Part shown: positions 18,328 to 27,136 of the stretch, one piece after another
Position numbering within the stretch: position 1 is the stretch's first letter
Layout: each line of letters begins with the position of its first letter
From: DASSUC01 sp035649895
GTDB taxonomy: Bacteria; Actinomycetota; Actinomycetes; Mycobacteriales; Micromonosporaceae
DNA: 64,000 bases
NCBI GenBank assembly: GCA_035649895.1
Contig: DASRIS010000181.1
Location: forward strand, 1-64,000
Direction: 5' to 3'
Notes under the pieces: model-generated
Told to the model about the DNA's origin: nothing
Seen by the model: only the letters and a program-made list of their open reading frames with translations
Databases searched by the model: none
Made by a program: the position numbers and the translations under genes

Positions 18328-18359
18328 AACCCGAACGGGCCGTCGCCAAGCGCAGTGAG

Positions 18360-20372
18360 CTACCGGCCCAGCACCGTGGCGAGGTTCTCGACCGTGGTGG
18401 CCGGCCGGTCGCAGACGAAACCACGACAGACGTACGCGGTGGCGAGCCCGCCGACGGCCGGCCGGTCCCGCAGCAGGGGCACGCCCGGCTGGTCCGGCTC
18501 ACCGGAGACGACCACCGCACCCGGTGGCGCCAGCCGCCACGCGGCCCGCACCAGCTCGTCGCGGTCCGGGCCGACGACCGCCACCTCGTACGGGCCGGAC
18601 AGCAGTGCCTCGCCGACCGCACATGCGTACCCGGTGAACCGGGCATGCTGGGCGGCGAGCGGGGCGACGGTGGCCAGGGCCCGCTCGGCTGCCTCGCGAT
18701 GGGCGGTGGACCCGGTGAGCGCGGCGTACGCGGTCAGCGCCGCAGCCATCGACGAGAGGCCAGAAGGTGTGGCGTTGTCGGTCGGGTCGGCCGGGCGGGC
18801 GACCAGCTGCTCCGCGTCGTCCGCGGTGTCGAAGAAGCCCCCCTTGCCGTTGCCGAACCGGTCCAGCGCGGTGCCGAGCAGCTCACCGGCGAGGTCGAGC
18901 CACCGTCCGTCACCGGTGAGCTGGTGTACCGCGCAGAACGCCTCGCTGATGCAGCCGTAGTCCTCGAGTACGCCCGCTGGCTCGCCAACGACACCGTCGC
19001 GCGAGACCCGACGCAGCCGGCCGGCCACAACGTGCCGTTCGGCGAGCAGGGTGGCCGCAGCGACCGCGGCCTCGCCGCTGGCCACCTGCCCGGCCTCCGC
19101 GAGAGTGACGTGCTCGGCCAGGGCGGCGTGCTCGGCCAGGGCGGTCACGGCCAGCCCGTTCCACGCCGCCACGACCTTGTCGTCCCGGGCCGGCTGGGCT
19201 CGGCGCCGCCGCGCCTCGAGGAGCCGGTCGCTGACCGCCCGCCACCGCTGCCGCACCTGCGGGTCGGCGGCGTCGATGTCCCGCGCCAGCCGCAGCACGC
19301 TTGTGCCGTGCTCGAACGTCCCGGCCTCGGTCACCCCGAAAAGGTCCGCGGCGAAGGCTCCGTCGGCGTCGCCGAGCACCTCGCGCAGCTGGGCCGGGGT
19401 CCAGGCGTAGGTGGCTCCCTCAACGCCGCCGGTGTCGGCGTCCAGCGCCGAGGCGAAGCCACCCTCGGCGGTGGACAGGTCACGGACCAGGAAGCGGGCT
19501 GTCTCGTCGGCCACCCGGCGCGCCATCCGGTCCCCGGTGAGCCGCCACAGGTGCAGGTAGACACGGAGCAAGAGCGCGTTGTCGTAGAGCATCTTCTCGA
19601 AGTGCGGGACGGTCCACGTCGCGTCCACGCTGTAGCGGGCGAAGCCGCCGGCCAGCTGGTCGTAGATGCCGCCCCGGGCCATCGCCTCGGCCGTGTGCCG
19701 TGTCGTCTCCAGCGCCCGCTGGTCACCGGTGCGCTGGTGGTGGCGCAGCAGGAAGAGCATGCCCAGGTGCGGCGGGAACTTGGGCGCGCCGCCGAAGCCG
19801 CCGTGCGTCGGGTCGTACTCCCGGGCCATCGACGCGGCCGCGGCGTCGAGGATCTCGGCGGACATCGGGCTGGTGCGGCCGCCCGCGCCGAGCTGGGCCC
19901 CCGCGACCGCCTCGACCACCACCGCGCCCTGGCGCAGCACCGCCTCCCGCTGGTCCCGCCATGCCTCAGAGACCGCCTGCACCAGGCGGACGAAGTGGGG
20001 GCGGGGATAGTACGTCCCACAGTGGAACGGCTGCCCGTCCGGAGTTGCGAAGACCGTCATCGGCCAGCCACCCTGGCCGCTCATCGCCTGCGTCGCCGCC
20101 ATGTAGACGGCGTCCACGTCCGGCCGCTCCTCACGGTCCACTTTGATCGCCACGACCCGGTCGTTGACCAGCCGGCCCACCGCCTGGTTCTCGAACGACT
20201 CGTGCGCCATCACGTGGCACCAGTGGCACGCCGCGTAGCCGACGGAGATCAGGACTGGTACGTCCCGCCGGCGCGCCTCGGCGAACGCCTCAGCGGTCCA
20301 CGGCCACCAGTCGACCGGGTTGTCCGCGTGCTGGGCTAGGTAGGGGCTGGTGGCACCGGCGAGACGGTTCAC
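18360..20372 (-). CDS. DUF255 thioredoxin-domain protein (YyaL/SSP411 family)
   Basis: A 670-residue protein. The N-terminal ~160 residues form the DUF255 thioredoxin-like domain with NPVDWWPW and the CxxC site GYAACHWCHVMAHESFE. The rest is an (alpha/alpha)6-barrel-like region with GGIYDQLAGGFARYSVD and VPHFEKMLYDNALLL. The family (human SPATA20, Rv1084-like) has no firmly assigned reaction. A repeat-derived insert, LAEHAALAEHVTLAEAG, lies around residue 410-430. GTG 20372 is preceded by TACGCT six bases upstream, suggesting a leaderless transcript. The conserved neighbours mca and greA are upstream, with the GGDEF-EAL gene inserted between. Confidence 0.82.
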   Translation of the reverse strand: MNRLAGATSPYLAQHADNPVDWWPWTAEAFAEARRRDVPVLISVGYAACHWCHVMAHESFENQAVGRLVNDRVVAIKVDREERPDVDAVYMAATQAMSGQGGWPMTVFATPDGQPFHCGTYYPRPHFVRLVQAVSEAWRDQREAVLRQGAVVVEAVAGAQLGAGGRTSPMSAEILDAAAASMAREYDPTHGGFGGAPKFPPHLGMLFLLRHHQRTGDQRALETTRHTAEAMARGGIYDQLAGGFARYSVDATWTVPHFEKMLYDNALLLRVYLHLWRLTGDRMARRVADETARFLVRDLSTAEGGFASALDADTGGVEGATYAWTPAQLREVLGDADGAFAADLFGVTEAGTFEHGTSVLRLARDIDAADPQVRQRWRAVSDRLLEARRRRAQPARDDKVVAAWNGLAVTALAEHAALAEHVTLAEAGQVASGEAAVAAATLLAERHVVAGRLRRVSRDGVVGEPAGVLEDYGCISEAFCAVHQLTGDGRWLDLAGELLGTALDRFGNGKGGFFDTADDAEQLVARPADPTDNATPSGLSSMAAALTAYAALTGSTAHREAAERALATVAPLAAQHARFTGYACAVGEALLSGPYEVAVVGPDRDELVRAAWRLAPPGAVVVSGEPDQPGVPLLRDRPAVGGLATAYVCRGFVCDRPATTVENLATVLGR

Positions 20373-20416
20373 GCGGCCAGCGTATCTACCGGCCGGTCCG
20401 GCCGCCGCCGGACCCG

Positions 20417-23098
20417 TCAGGAGGCGCCGTCGGCGCGCAGCGGGATCACCCGGCCGCCCGCGCCCGCGCCGGCGCGCAGGGCCCGGAGCACGACCCCGAT
20501 CTTCTCCGCGGGCATCGGCGCGAAGAAGTGGAAGCCCTGCGCCGCGGTGCAGCCGAGCTCTGCCAGCGCCGCCCGCTGCTGGGCGGTCTCCACGCCCTCG
20601 GCGACCACCCGCAGGCCAAGCTCGCGGCCGAGGTCCACAGTGGTGCGTACGATCGCGGCCTCCTCCGGCGAGTCGAACATCTTGGCGACGAACGTGCGGT
20701 CCACCTTCAGCTCGTCCACTGTGATGCGGGTGAGGAACGTCAGCGACGAGCAGCCGGTGCCGAAGTCGTCGACCGCGAGCTGGACCCCGACCTCGCGCAG
20801 CTCGGCGAGCACCTCGTCGATGACGGCCGACTCGGAGAGCACGACGGTCTCGGTGATCTCCAGGACGAGGCGGCGCGGCGGCACCCGGTGCCGGCGCAGC
20901 AGCTCGGCCACGTCGACGGGCAGCCGCCGGTCGAGGAGGCTACGCGGCGAGATGTTGACGGACACCGGTACGTCAAGGTCGTGGGCGGCCCACCCGGACG
21001 CCACATCGAGCGCCTTGTCAATCACGTAGAGCGAGAACGGACGGAGCAGCTCGCTGTCCTCGACGGTCCGGATGAACTCGACCGGCCCCAGCGGGCCGCG
21101 CCGCGGGTGCCGCCAGCGCACCAGCGCCTCCACGCCCGTCGCCAGGCCGGAGGTGAGGTCGACGGCCGGCTGCATCACCAGGACGAGCTGGTCAGAGACG
21201 TTCAGCGCCTCGCGCAGCTCGGCGAGGAGCGCCAACCGGTCGGCACTGCCGTCGTCACGGGAGCCTTCGTACCGGCAGACCCGTTCGCCTCCGCGCTTCG
21301 CCTCGTACATCGCGATGTCGGCGCGGCGCAGCAGCTCGGTCATGTCGATGCTGCCGGCCGGGGCAACCGCCACCCCGATCGACGCCTCGACGGACAGGCT
21401 CACGCCACACACCTCGGTCGGCGCGGCCAGCGTCTCCAGCACCTGACGGGCTCGCCGGCGGGCCTGCCGCACCGCGGGGATGCGGTCCCCGACCGGGCCT
21501 GGCACATCCTCTGGAAGGGCGGTCAGCAGCAGGGCGAACTCGTCGCCACCGAGACGGGCCAGCAGGTCACCCGGCTGGACCAGGGCGCTCAGCCGCTCCG
21601 CGGTGGTGCGCAGCAGCTGGTCACCAGCGGCATGACCCAGTGTGTCATTGACCTCACGGAACCGGTCCAGGTCAAGCAGGAGCAGCCCGGCCGGAGCGTC
21701 CCGGTGGAGCTTACGGAGCAGGTCGTCGCCCCGCTGCAGCAGCGTGCCGCGGTTGGCCAGCCCGGTGAGGGGGTCCTGCGCCGCCTCGCGCGAGCTACGC
21801 TCGCTGATCTCCTGTAGCTCACGAACGGTGGCGGCGTCATGCAGGGCGGCGGCGAGCGCGTCGCTGAAGGCGGAGAAGGCCGACTGGCGCCGGCCGTCCA
21901 GCGCGATGGGCTGGGCGTAGCGCAGGTACAGGTCTCCCACGTGGACCTGGCCGACGATCAGACGCCGGCTGGCCTCGTACCCGTTGTAGTCGCGGGTTGA
22001 CAGCGCGTCCCCGATGGTGAGCTCACCCCGGGCGTTGGCCAACAAGCTACGCCTGGCGCCGCCCTCACGGACCAGGAGCAGCTCCGTCTCGTTCGGGGTG
22101 AACAGCTCGCGGGCACCGGACATGCAGGCCCGCACCACGCCGCACTCGTCCAGCTGGTTGAGCGCCCGGGCAGCGGCGGCGAAGGACTGCCAGAACCGCC
22201 GCTCGTCCTCCACCCGCAGCCGGTGCGCGTAGGTCTGCTGCAGCAGCCACAGCCCCGGCGACAGGATCAGCAGCCACAGTGGCTGCCCCAGGTCGATGAG
22301 GAGCACCACGAGCAGGCCGACGAGCACGTTGCCGACGACCATGAGCAGCTTGCTCCGGACCACTGAGGACAGTGCTGTCCAGAAGCTGGAGTTGCCGTGG
22401 GCGGTGAGGGTTGCGGCGAGGAGGGCGGCACCAACCACCGTGTACGCCATCGCGCCCGACGTCAGGGCCAGCGCGACACCGGGCGTGAGATCGGCCCGGT
22501 AGACCGGAGCGACCATGCCGGCTACGCCAGCGGCCGCGGCCGCCGCAAGGGCGAGCAACGCGGCGGCCCGGAACAGGAACGCCGCCGGCTGCCGGGGTCC
22601 GAAGCCCGCGCGGAGCAGCTCGCGGAGCAGGACGCCAGTGCCGACAACCGCGGGCACCCACGCCGCGGGCACCGCGTACAGCACCACGATCACCGCGGCC
22701 TCGCCCCAGGCGATCGTCGGACGTCCGGACCCGATCCGGACGGTCAGCCGGGCGAGCTGGGCCAGGACGACGGCGGCGACGGCAGCGGCCAGCCAACCGG
22801 TCGGCACCGGCTCCGCCCGGGCGAGCCCGGCAACGACGACCAATGCCCCGAGCACCAGGTACGCAACCGACAGGCGGCGCACCGGGCGCGGCTCAGCGCT
22901 GAGTCCCACCCAGTGGTACAGCCGGCGCACGCCAGCCACCGGGTGGTACAGCCGGCGCACGCCAGCCACCGGGTAGTACAGCCGGCGCACGCCGGCCAGC
23001 CGGTGGAACAGCCGGCGCGCACTGGTCAACGCCGCGTCAGTCCAGCGGCGGCTCGGAGCGGTCGGCCTGGAGTCAGGCCGCTGCGATGGTCCGCTCAT
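20417..23098 (-). CDS. membrane-bound GGDEF-EAL protein (c-di-GMP turnover)
   Basis: An 893-residue protein with three parts. First comes an N-terminal segment of four 10-residue repeats (RRLYHPVAGV-type, about residues 27-62). Next are roughly eight to ten membrane helices (about 75-300) and a GAF/PAS-like linker. Last is a GGDEF domain with intact GGDEF at 517-521 followed by an EAL domain with E-A-L at 657-659, ISPRSL, ITETV and DDFGTG. Both catalytic sites look complete, so it may make and degrade c-di-GMP or be biased by the sensor region. I chose ATG 23098; GTG 23128 is an alternative. It interrupts the otherwise conserved mca-DUF255 neighbourhood. Confidence 0.85.
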   Translation of the reverse strand: MSGPSQRPDSRPTAPSRRWTDAALTSARRLFHRLAGVRRLYYPVAGVRRLYHPVAGVRRLYHWVGLSAEPRPVRRLSVAYLVLGALVVVAGLARAEPVPTGWLAAAVAAVVLAQLARLTVRIGSGRPTIAWGEAAVIVVLYAVPAAWVPAVVGTGVLLRELLRAGFGPRQPAAFLFRAAALLALAAAAAAGVAGMVAPVYRADLTPGVALALTSGAMAYTVVGAALLAATLTAHGNSSFWTALSSVVRSKLLMVVGNVLVGLLVVLLIDLGQPLWLLILSPGLWLLQQTYAHRLRVEDERRFWQSFAAAARALNQLDECGVVRACMSGARELFTPNETELLLVREGGARRSLLANARGELTIGDALSTRDYNGYEASRRLIVGQVHVGDLYLRYAQPIALDGRRQSAFSAFSDALAAALHDAATVRELQEISERSSREAAQDPLTGLANRGTLLQRGDDLLRKLHRDAPAGLLLLDLDRFREVNDTLGHAAGDQLLRTTAERLSALVQPGDLLARLGGDEFALLLTALPEDVPGPVGDRIPAVRQARRRARQVLETLAAPTEVCGVSLSVEASIGVAVAPAGSIDMTELLRRADIAMYEAKRGGERVCRYEGSRDDGSADRLALLAELREALNVSDQLVLVMQPAVDLTSGLATGVEALVRWRHPRRGPLGPVEFIRTVEDSELLRPFSLYVIDKALDVASGWAAHDLDVPVSVNISPRSLLDRRLPVDVAELLRRHRVPPRRLVLEITETVVLSESAVIDEVLAELREVGVQLAVDDFGTGCSSLTFLTRITVDELKVDRTFVAKMFDSPEEAAIVRTTVDLGRELGLRVVAEGVETAQQRAALAELGCTAAQGFHFFAPMPAEKIGVVLRALRAGAGAGGRVIPLRADGAS
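22914..23020. repeat. 30-bp in-frame tandem repeat in the GGDEF-EAL gene
   Basis: The unit GCCGGCGCACGCCAGCCACC plus GGGTGGTACA occurs as adjacent copies at 22921-22950, 22951-22980 and 22981-23010, with partial units on both sides. The first two differ at one base; the third is diverged. Each encodes ten residues (VRRLYHPVAG on the minus strand). Confidence 0.85.
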
Positions 23099-23128
23099 CC
23101 GCTCATCCGCTTGCCTTGCGCCTCGCAC

Positions 23129-23308
23129 CCATACGGCCGGGTACGCATCTCGCCGGCGCTCCCTTCCGCCCGTCGTCCCGATCGAAGCCCCCGGCGGAAG
23201 GCTAAGGCAAACGGGATTGTCACAACAGGGGTTGACAGAGCCGTTAGGCGATTGATGGCCCGAGACAGGCGTTTTCCGCGCGTTTCAGTGCTGTGTGCAA
23301 CTTGGAAT
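23129..23308. other. spacer upstream of the GGDEF-EAL gene
   Basis: A relatively AT-richer 180-bp stretch with TTGACA at 23231-23236 on the plus strand and TTGTGACAATCC on the minus strand. It probably holds the promoter of the downstream minus-strand gene. I looked for a c-di-GMP (GEMM) riboswitch here and saw no convincing match. Confidence 0.35.
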
Positions 23309-23521
23309 TCACTCCCCGTGGTCGCCATCGTTCCCTTCAGCCGCCGCCTCCGGTCGTTCGGGATCGGGAAAGCGGTCCGGGAGGCGGCGTAGGCGAGCGT
23401 TCATGTTACGGATCAGGAAGATCGTCGCTACAGCCAGTAGCAAGATGATCAGAAGGCCCATCGGGCCGGCGAGGCCGCCCGAGCGCTCGTCGCCGAACCC
23501 CGTGGCAAGCACTGTGGTCAT
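23309..23521 (-). CDS. small single-helix membrane protein
   Basis: A 70-residue protein with one membrane helix (GLLIILLLAVATIFLIRNM) and an acidic/basic C-terminus (RLPDRFPDPERPEAA). Its ATG lies four bases after the mca stop, so it is co-translated with mca. From memory, M. tuberculosis has a similar small membrane gene (Rv1083) right after mca. Function is unknown. Confidence 0.75.
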   Translation of the reverse strand: MTTVLATGFGDERSGGLAGPMGLLIILLLAVATIFLIRNMNARLRRLPDRFPDPERPEAAAEGNDGDHGE

Positions 23522-23525
23522 GCGC

Positions 23526-24428
23526 TCACCGTACGCCCGGGCATACGCCTTGTGCCGCTACCGCGCGGACCCCGGCGAACAGGTCGTCCTCCGGGACCTC
23601 GGTGTCCACCATGGACCGGACCAGCTCGTAGTCCTCGGTGGGCCAGGCCTGCCGCTGCACCTCCAGCGGCACCCGGAACCAGAAGCCGTCCGGGTCGACC
23701 TGGGTCGCGTGCGCCCGCAGCGCGTCGTCGCGTACCTGGAAGTAGTCGCCGCAGGGGACGCGCGTGGTGAGCCGGTGGCTCTTGTCGCGGTGGTTGTCGT
23801 CCCAGCCGTCCAGCCACTCCGCGTAGGGCGACTCGAGCCCGGCGGCCAGCATCGCCTCGTGCATCGCGGTCACCCGGGTCTTGGAGAAGCTCATGTGGTA
23901 GTAGAGCTTCAGCGGCTGCCAGGGCTCGCCGAGCTCCGGGTCCCGCTCCGGGTCGCCGGCCGCGTCAAAAGCGGCCACGCTCACCTTGTGGCACATGATG
24001 TGGTCCGGGTGCGGGTACCCGCCGTCCTCGTCGTACGTGGTCACCACGTGCGGGCGGAACTCCCGCATGATGCGGACCAGCCGGCTGGCCGCGGCCTGCA
24101 CATCCTGCACGGCGAAGCAGTCCGGCGGCAACGGCGGCAGCGGGTCGCCCTCGGGCAGGCCCGAGTCGACGAAGCCGAGCCACTCCTGCCGTACCCCGAG
24201 GATCTCGCGGGCCAGGTCCATCTCGGCGCGGCGGATCTCGGCCATGTTCTCCCAGACGTCGGGCCGGTCCATCTTGGGGTTGAGCACGCTGCCCCGCTCG
24301 CCCCCGGTGCACGTCACGACGAGCACGTCGACGCCGTGGTCGACGTACCTCGCCATGGTCGCCGCGCCCTTGCTCGACTCGTCGTCCGGGTGTGCGTGCA
24401 CCGCCATCAGACGCAGCCGCTCGGTCAC
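23526..24428 (-). CDS. mca: mycothiol S-conjugate amidase
   Basis: A 300-residue LmbE/PIG-L metalloamidase that cleaves mycothiol S-conjugates to mercapturic acids and GlcN-Ins for detoxification. It has the zinc site AVHAHPDDE (H, D, D) and the third ligand in GGYPHPDHIMCH. The stretch ERGSVLNPKMDRPDVWENM is shared by Mca and the MshB deacetylase, but length (M. tuberculosis Mca is ~288 residues) and the linked small membrane gene and greA support Mca. GTG 24428 follows GGAGG at five bases; the longer in-frame version from 24518 has no ribosome binding site. Confidence 0.9.
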   Translation of the reverse strand: MTERLRLMAVHAHPDDESSKGAATMARYVDHGVDVLVVTCTGGERGSVLNPKMDRPDVWENMAEIRRAEMDLAREILGVRQEWLGFVDSGLPEGDPLPPLPPDCFAVQDVQAAASRLVRIMREFRPHVVTTYDEDGGYPHPDHIMCHKVSVAAFDAAGDPERDPELGEPWQPLKLYYHMSFSKTRVTAMHEAMLAAGLESPYAEWLDGWDDNHRDKSHRLTTRVPCGDYFQVRDDALRAHATQVDPDGFWFRVPLEVQRQAWPTEDYELVRSMVDTEVPEDDLFAGVRAVAAQGVCPGVR

Positions 24429-24621
24429 CCTTGCCTCCCCGCCATTGTCTTCCACCACCGTCTGTCTCCCACCCACCACCGGCACCTCGCCGACAGGCCC
24501 AGAAGCACTCGCCGACAAGGCCCAGAAGCACTGGATGCGCCCGGTGCGGGCGCCCCTCGTACGCTGGGAGCCGGTCTATTCTGGCCGACCCGGCCGACAA
24601 GAACCGACGAGGACCTTCCTA

Positions 24622-25047
24622 GTGACGCAGACCCACGCCAGCGCTCCGATATTCCCACCAGGCCGGTACGGGCGCCGCCGCAGCGCCCGGCGTACCCCCG
24701 GATGGGTGGTCGGGGTGCTGGCCGCCGTTGTGGTCGCGGCCGGGCTCGGCATGGCGTGGCGGCTCTACCAGCAGTACGGCGACCCGGCGTACGACGTGAG
24801 CGTGATCCGGTTCGACGAGATCACCGAGGCCGGTGTCACCGTCGAGTTCGCGGTCAACGTGCCGCGCGGCGGCAGCGCCACCTGCGTGGTACGCGCCCGG
24901 GCGTACTCCGGCGAACAGGTGGGGCAGACGGAGGTGACGGTGACCGCAGAGCCTGGCCAGCGTCGGGTGGTGACCCGCTACCGGCTGGCGACCAGCGCCC
25001 GCCCGTTCACCGGTGAGGTCCCCCGCTGCCGGCCACCGGCCGGCTGA
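24622..25047 (+). CDS. DUF4307 membrane-anchored protein
   Basis: A 141-residue protein with a basic N-terminus, one membrane helix (GWVVGVLAAVVVAAGLGMAW) and an external beta-rich domain (DVSVIRFDEITEAGVTVEF onward) containing the paired cysteines of ATCVVRARA and EVPRCRPP. This fits DUF4307 (Rv1081c-like), conserved between mca and greA in actinobacteria. GTG 24622 follows GAGGA. It diverges from mca and is followed by a degenerate repeat tract before greA. Confidence 0.8.
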   Translation: MTQTHASAPIFPPGRYGRRRSARRTPGWVVGVLAAVVVAAGLGMAWRLYQQYGDPAYDVSVIRFDEITEAGVTVEFAVNVPRGGSATCVVRARAYSGEQVGQTEVTVTAEPGQRRVVTRYRLATSARPFTGEVPRCRPPAG

Positions 25048-25150
25048 CCCGCACGCGAGCCGATCCACGCGCCAACTGACCCACGCGCCGGCCGATCCAC
25101 GCGCCAGCTGACCGCGCGCCGGCTGATCCGCGTGTCGTCTGATCCGTGTG
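25043..25150. repeat. degenerate 15-17 bp tandem repeat between DUF4307 and greA
   Basis: About seven copies of a unit close to CTGATCCACGCGCCGGC run from the end of the DUF4307 gene into the greA leader. No gene is encoded. The greA promoter probably lies between this tract and the AGGAG site at 25317-25321. Confidence 0.6.
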
Positions 25151-25327
25151 TGCCCGAGCGGCGCGCTGGCCTGGTCGATCAGGTGGTACGGCCGGCACGG
25201 AGGACCTGACCCGTCCGCCACGCGGGGAACAGCTCAAGATCGAACGGCGGAATGCGTTACCCCCGACTGGTAACTTGGTAGTTCGACCCTCTGCCAGAAC
25301 GTCCGTCCCATCCCTAGGAGATCCGTA

Positions 25328-25822
25328 GTGGCCACGACCGACCCGACGCCTGCCACCTGGCTGTCGCAGGAGGCGCACGACCGGCTGAAGGCCGAGCTTG
25401 ACCAGCTCATCGCCCGCCGGCCGGCGATCGCTGCGGAGATCAACGCCCGGCGTGAGGAGGGTGACCTGCGGGAGAACGGCGGCTACCACGCCGCTCGTGA
25501 GGAGCAGGGCAAGATGGAGGCCCGCATCCGCTACCTGCAGGAGCTGCTCCGGACAGCGCAGGTGGGCGACGCCCCGAGCACGGACACGGTCGCGCCCGGC
25601 ACTGTGGTGACGATCCAGTTCGACGACGACCCGGCCGACACCGAGACGTTCCTGCTCGGGTCGCGGGAGATCTCCGCCACCACGGACCTGACCGTCTACA
25701 GCCCCGAGTCCGCGCTGGGCCAGGCGATCCTGGGCGCTCGCACCGGGCAGACCGTCACGTACACCGCGCCGAGCGGCTCGGACATCAAGGTCACCGTCGT
25801 GAGGTTCGAACCCTTCGCCTAA
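25328..25822 (+). CDS. greA: transcription elongation factor GreA
   Basis: A 164-residue secondary-channel factor that rescues backtracked RNA polymerase by stimulating transcript cleavage. The N-terminal coiled coil carries the tip motif EEGDLRENGGYHAAREEQG, with the Asp and Glu needed for Mg2+ coordination, and the C-terminal FKBP-like domain ends YSPESALGQAILGARTGQTV. GTG 25328 follows AGGAG. It ends four bases from the convergent dehydratase stop, with no visible terminator. Confidence 0.93.
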   Translation: MATTDPTPATWLSQEAHDRLKAELDQLIARRPAIAAEINARREEGDLRENGGYHAAREEQGKMEARIRYLQELLRTAQVGDAPSTDTVAPGTVVTIQFDDDPADTETFLLGSREISATTDLTVYSPESALGQAILGARTGQTVTYTAPSGSDIKVTVVRFEPFA

Positions 25823-25826
25823 CCGG

Positions 25827-27059
25827 TCAGCGCAGGGTGCGCGGGCCCTCGATCATCACCGGGTAGCCGGCGCCACGCAGCGCCGTCACCAACCGGTCCG
25901 AGTGCTCCGCACCCCGGGTCTCCACGGAGAGCTCGACCTCGACCTCGCCGAGGCGCAGCCGCGGGTCATGCCGTTGGTGCTCCACGTCGACCACGTTGCC
26001 GCCGTGCTCGGCGATCAGCGCCAGCAGTGCGGCTAGCTGGCCGGGCCGGTCGCCGCAACGGACCGTGAAGCTAAGGTAGCGGCCGGCGGCGGCCAGCCCG
26101 TGCTGGATGACCTTCAGCATCAACAACGGGTCGATATTGCCACCGGACACGACCACGACGACAGGCGGCTGCGCCTTGACAGCTCCGGTCATCAGCGCTG
26201 CCACGCCGGCCCCGCCGGCCGGCTCGGCGACCAGCTTTCCGCGCTCCAGCAGCATCAGCAGCGCCCGCGAGATGTCCTCGTCACTTACCGCGACTATCTC
26301 GTCGACGAGCTTGCTCACGTGGACGTAGGTCAGCTCACCCGGGCAGCCAACGGCGATCCCGTCCGCGATGGTGCTGAGGGAGGGCAGGCGCACCGGTCGG
26401 CCGGCGCGCAGCGAGGGCGAGAAGTTCGCAGCGCCGGTCGCCTGCACGCCGACCACCCGTACATCCGGCCGCAGCGCCTTGGCCACCACGGCGATGCCCG
26501 AGACCAGCCCCCCGCCCCCGACACCGGCGACAATCGTGCCGACCTCCGGGCACTGCTCCAGGATCTCCAGGGCAACCGTGCCCTGACCGGCGATCACATC
26601 CGGATGGTCGAACGGGTGGATGAACACCGCACCCGTACTCTCCGCAAAGTCCTTGGCCGCCACCAGGGACTCGTCCACAGTGGTGCCGACGAGCTCGATC
26701 CGGGCGCCGTACCCCTTGGTCGCCGCGAGCTTGGGCAGCGGCGCCCCGACCGGCATGAACACGGTCGCCGCCGCACCGAGCAGCCGGGCGGCCAGGGCCA
26801 CCCCTTGCGCGTGGTTTCCCGCGCTGGCGGCCACCACCCCGCGGGCGCGCTCCTCCGGCGAGAGCCGGGCGATCCGCACGTACGCCCCGCGCACCTTGAA
26901 CGAACCGGCGCGCTGGAGGTTCTCGCATTTGAGCCAGGCCGGACCGCCCAGCTTGGCGGTGAGCGGGCGGCACGGCTCCAGCGGTGTCGTACGCACAACA
27001 TCGGCCAGCAGCTCACGTGCCGCCTCGACATCATCGAGAGTTACCAGGTCGAGGTTCAT
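25827..27059 (-). CDS. ilvA: threonine ammonia-lyase, ACT-containing
   Basis: A 410-residue fold-type II PLP enzyme that deaminates threonine (or serine) to 2-oxobutyrate, the first step towards isoleucine. PLP lysine lies in AGSFKVRGAY, with SAGNHAQGVA and the phosphate-binding GVGGGGLVSG. Residues from about 330 form a single ACT-like regulatory domain (YLSFTVRCGDRPGQLAALLA). The length resembles the short catabolic-type or actinobacterial biosynthetic enzyme. ATG 27059 has only a weak upstream purine stretch. Confidence 0.87.
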   Translation of the reverse strand: MNLDLVTLDDVEAARELLADVVRTTPLEPCRPLTAKLGGPAWLKCENLQRAGSFKVRGAYVRIARLSPEERARGVVAASAGNHAQGVALAARLLGAAATVFMPVGAPLPKLAATKGYGARIELVGTTVDESLVAAKDFAESTGAVFIHPFDHPDVIAGQGTVALEILEQCPEVGTIVAGVGGGGLVSGIAVVAKALRPDVRVVGVQATGAANFSPSLRAGRPVRLPSLSTIADGIAVGCPGELTYVHVSKLVDEIVAVSDEDISRALLMLLERGKLVAEPAGGAGVAALMTGAVKAQPPVVVVVSGGNIDPLLMLKVIQHGLAAAGRYLSFTVRCGDRPGQLAALLALIAEHGGNVVDVEHQRHDPRLRLGEVEVELSVETRGAEHSDRLVTALRGAGYPVMIEGPRTLR

Positions 27060-27136
27060 GCCCTGATCGTCGCACCTGCCGGGCCTCCGCGCCGCGGGCC
27101 GCCACGCCGTCGCGAGCGGCGGGGCCTCGCCACGGG

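Noticed and set aside
23129..23308. Possible c-di-GMP riboswitch before the GGDEF-EAL gene
   Set aside because: The GEMM core and its tetraloop-receptor pattern could not be recognised.
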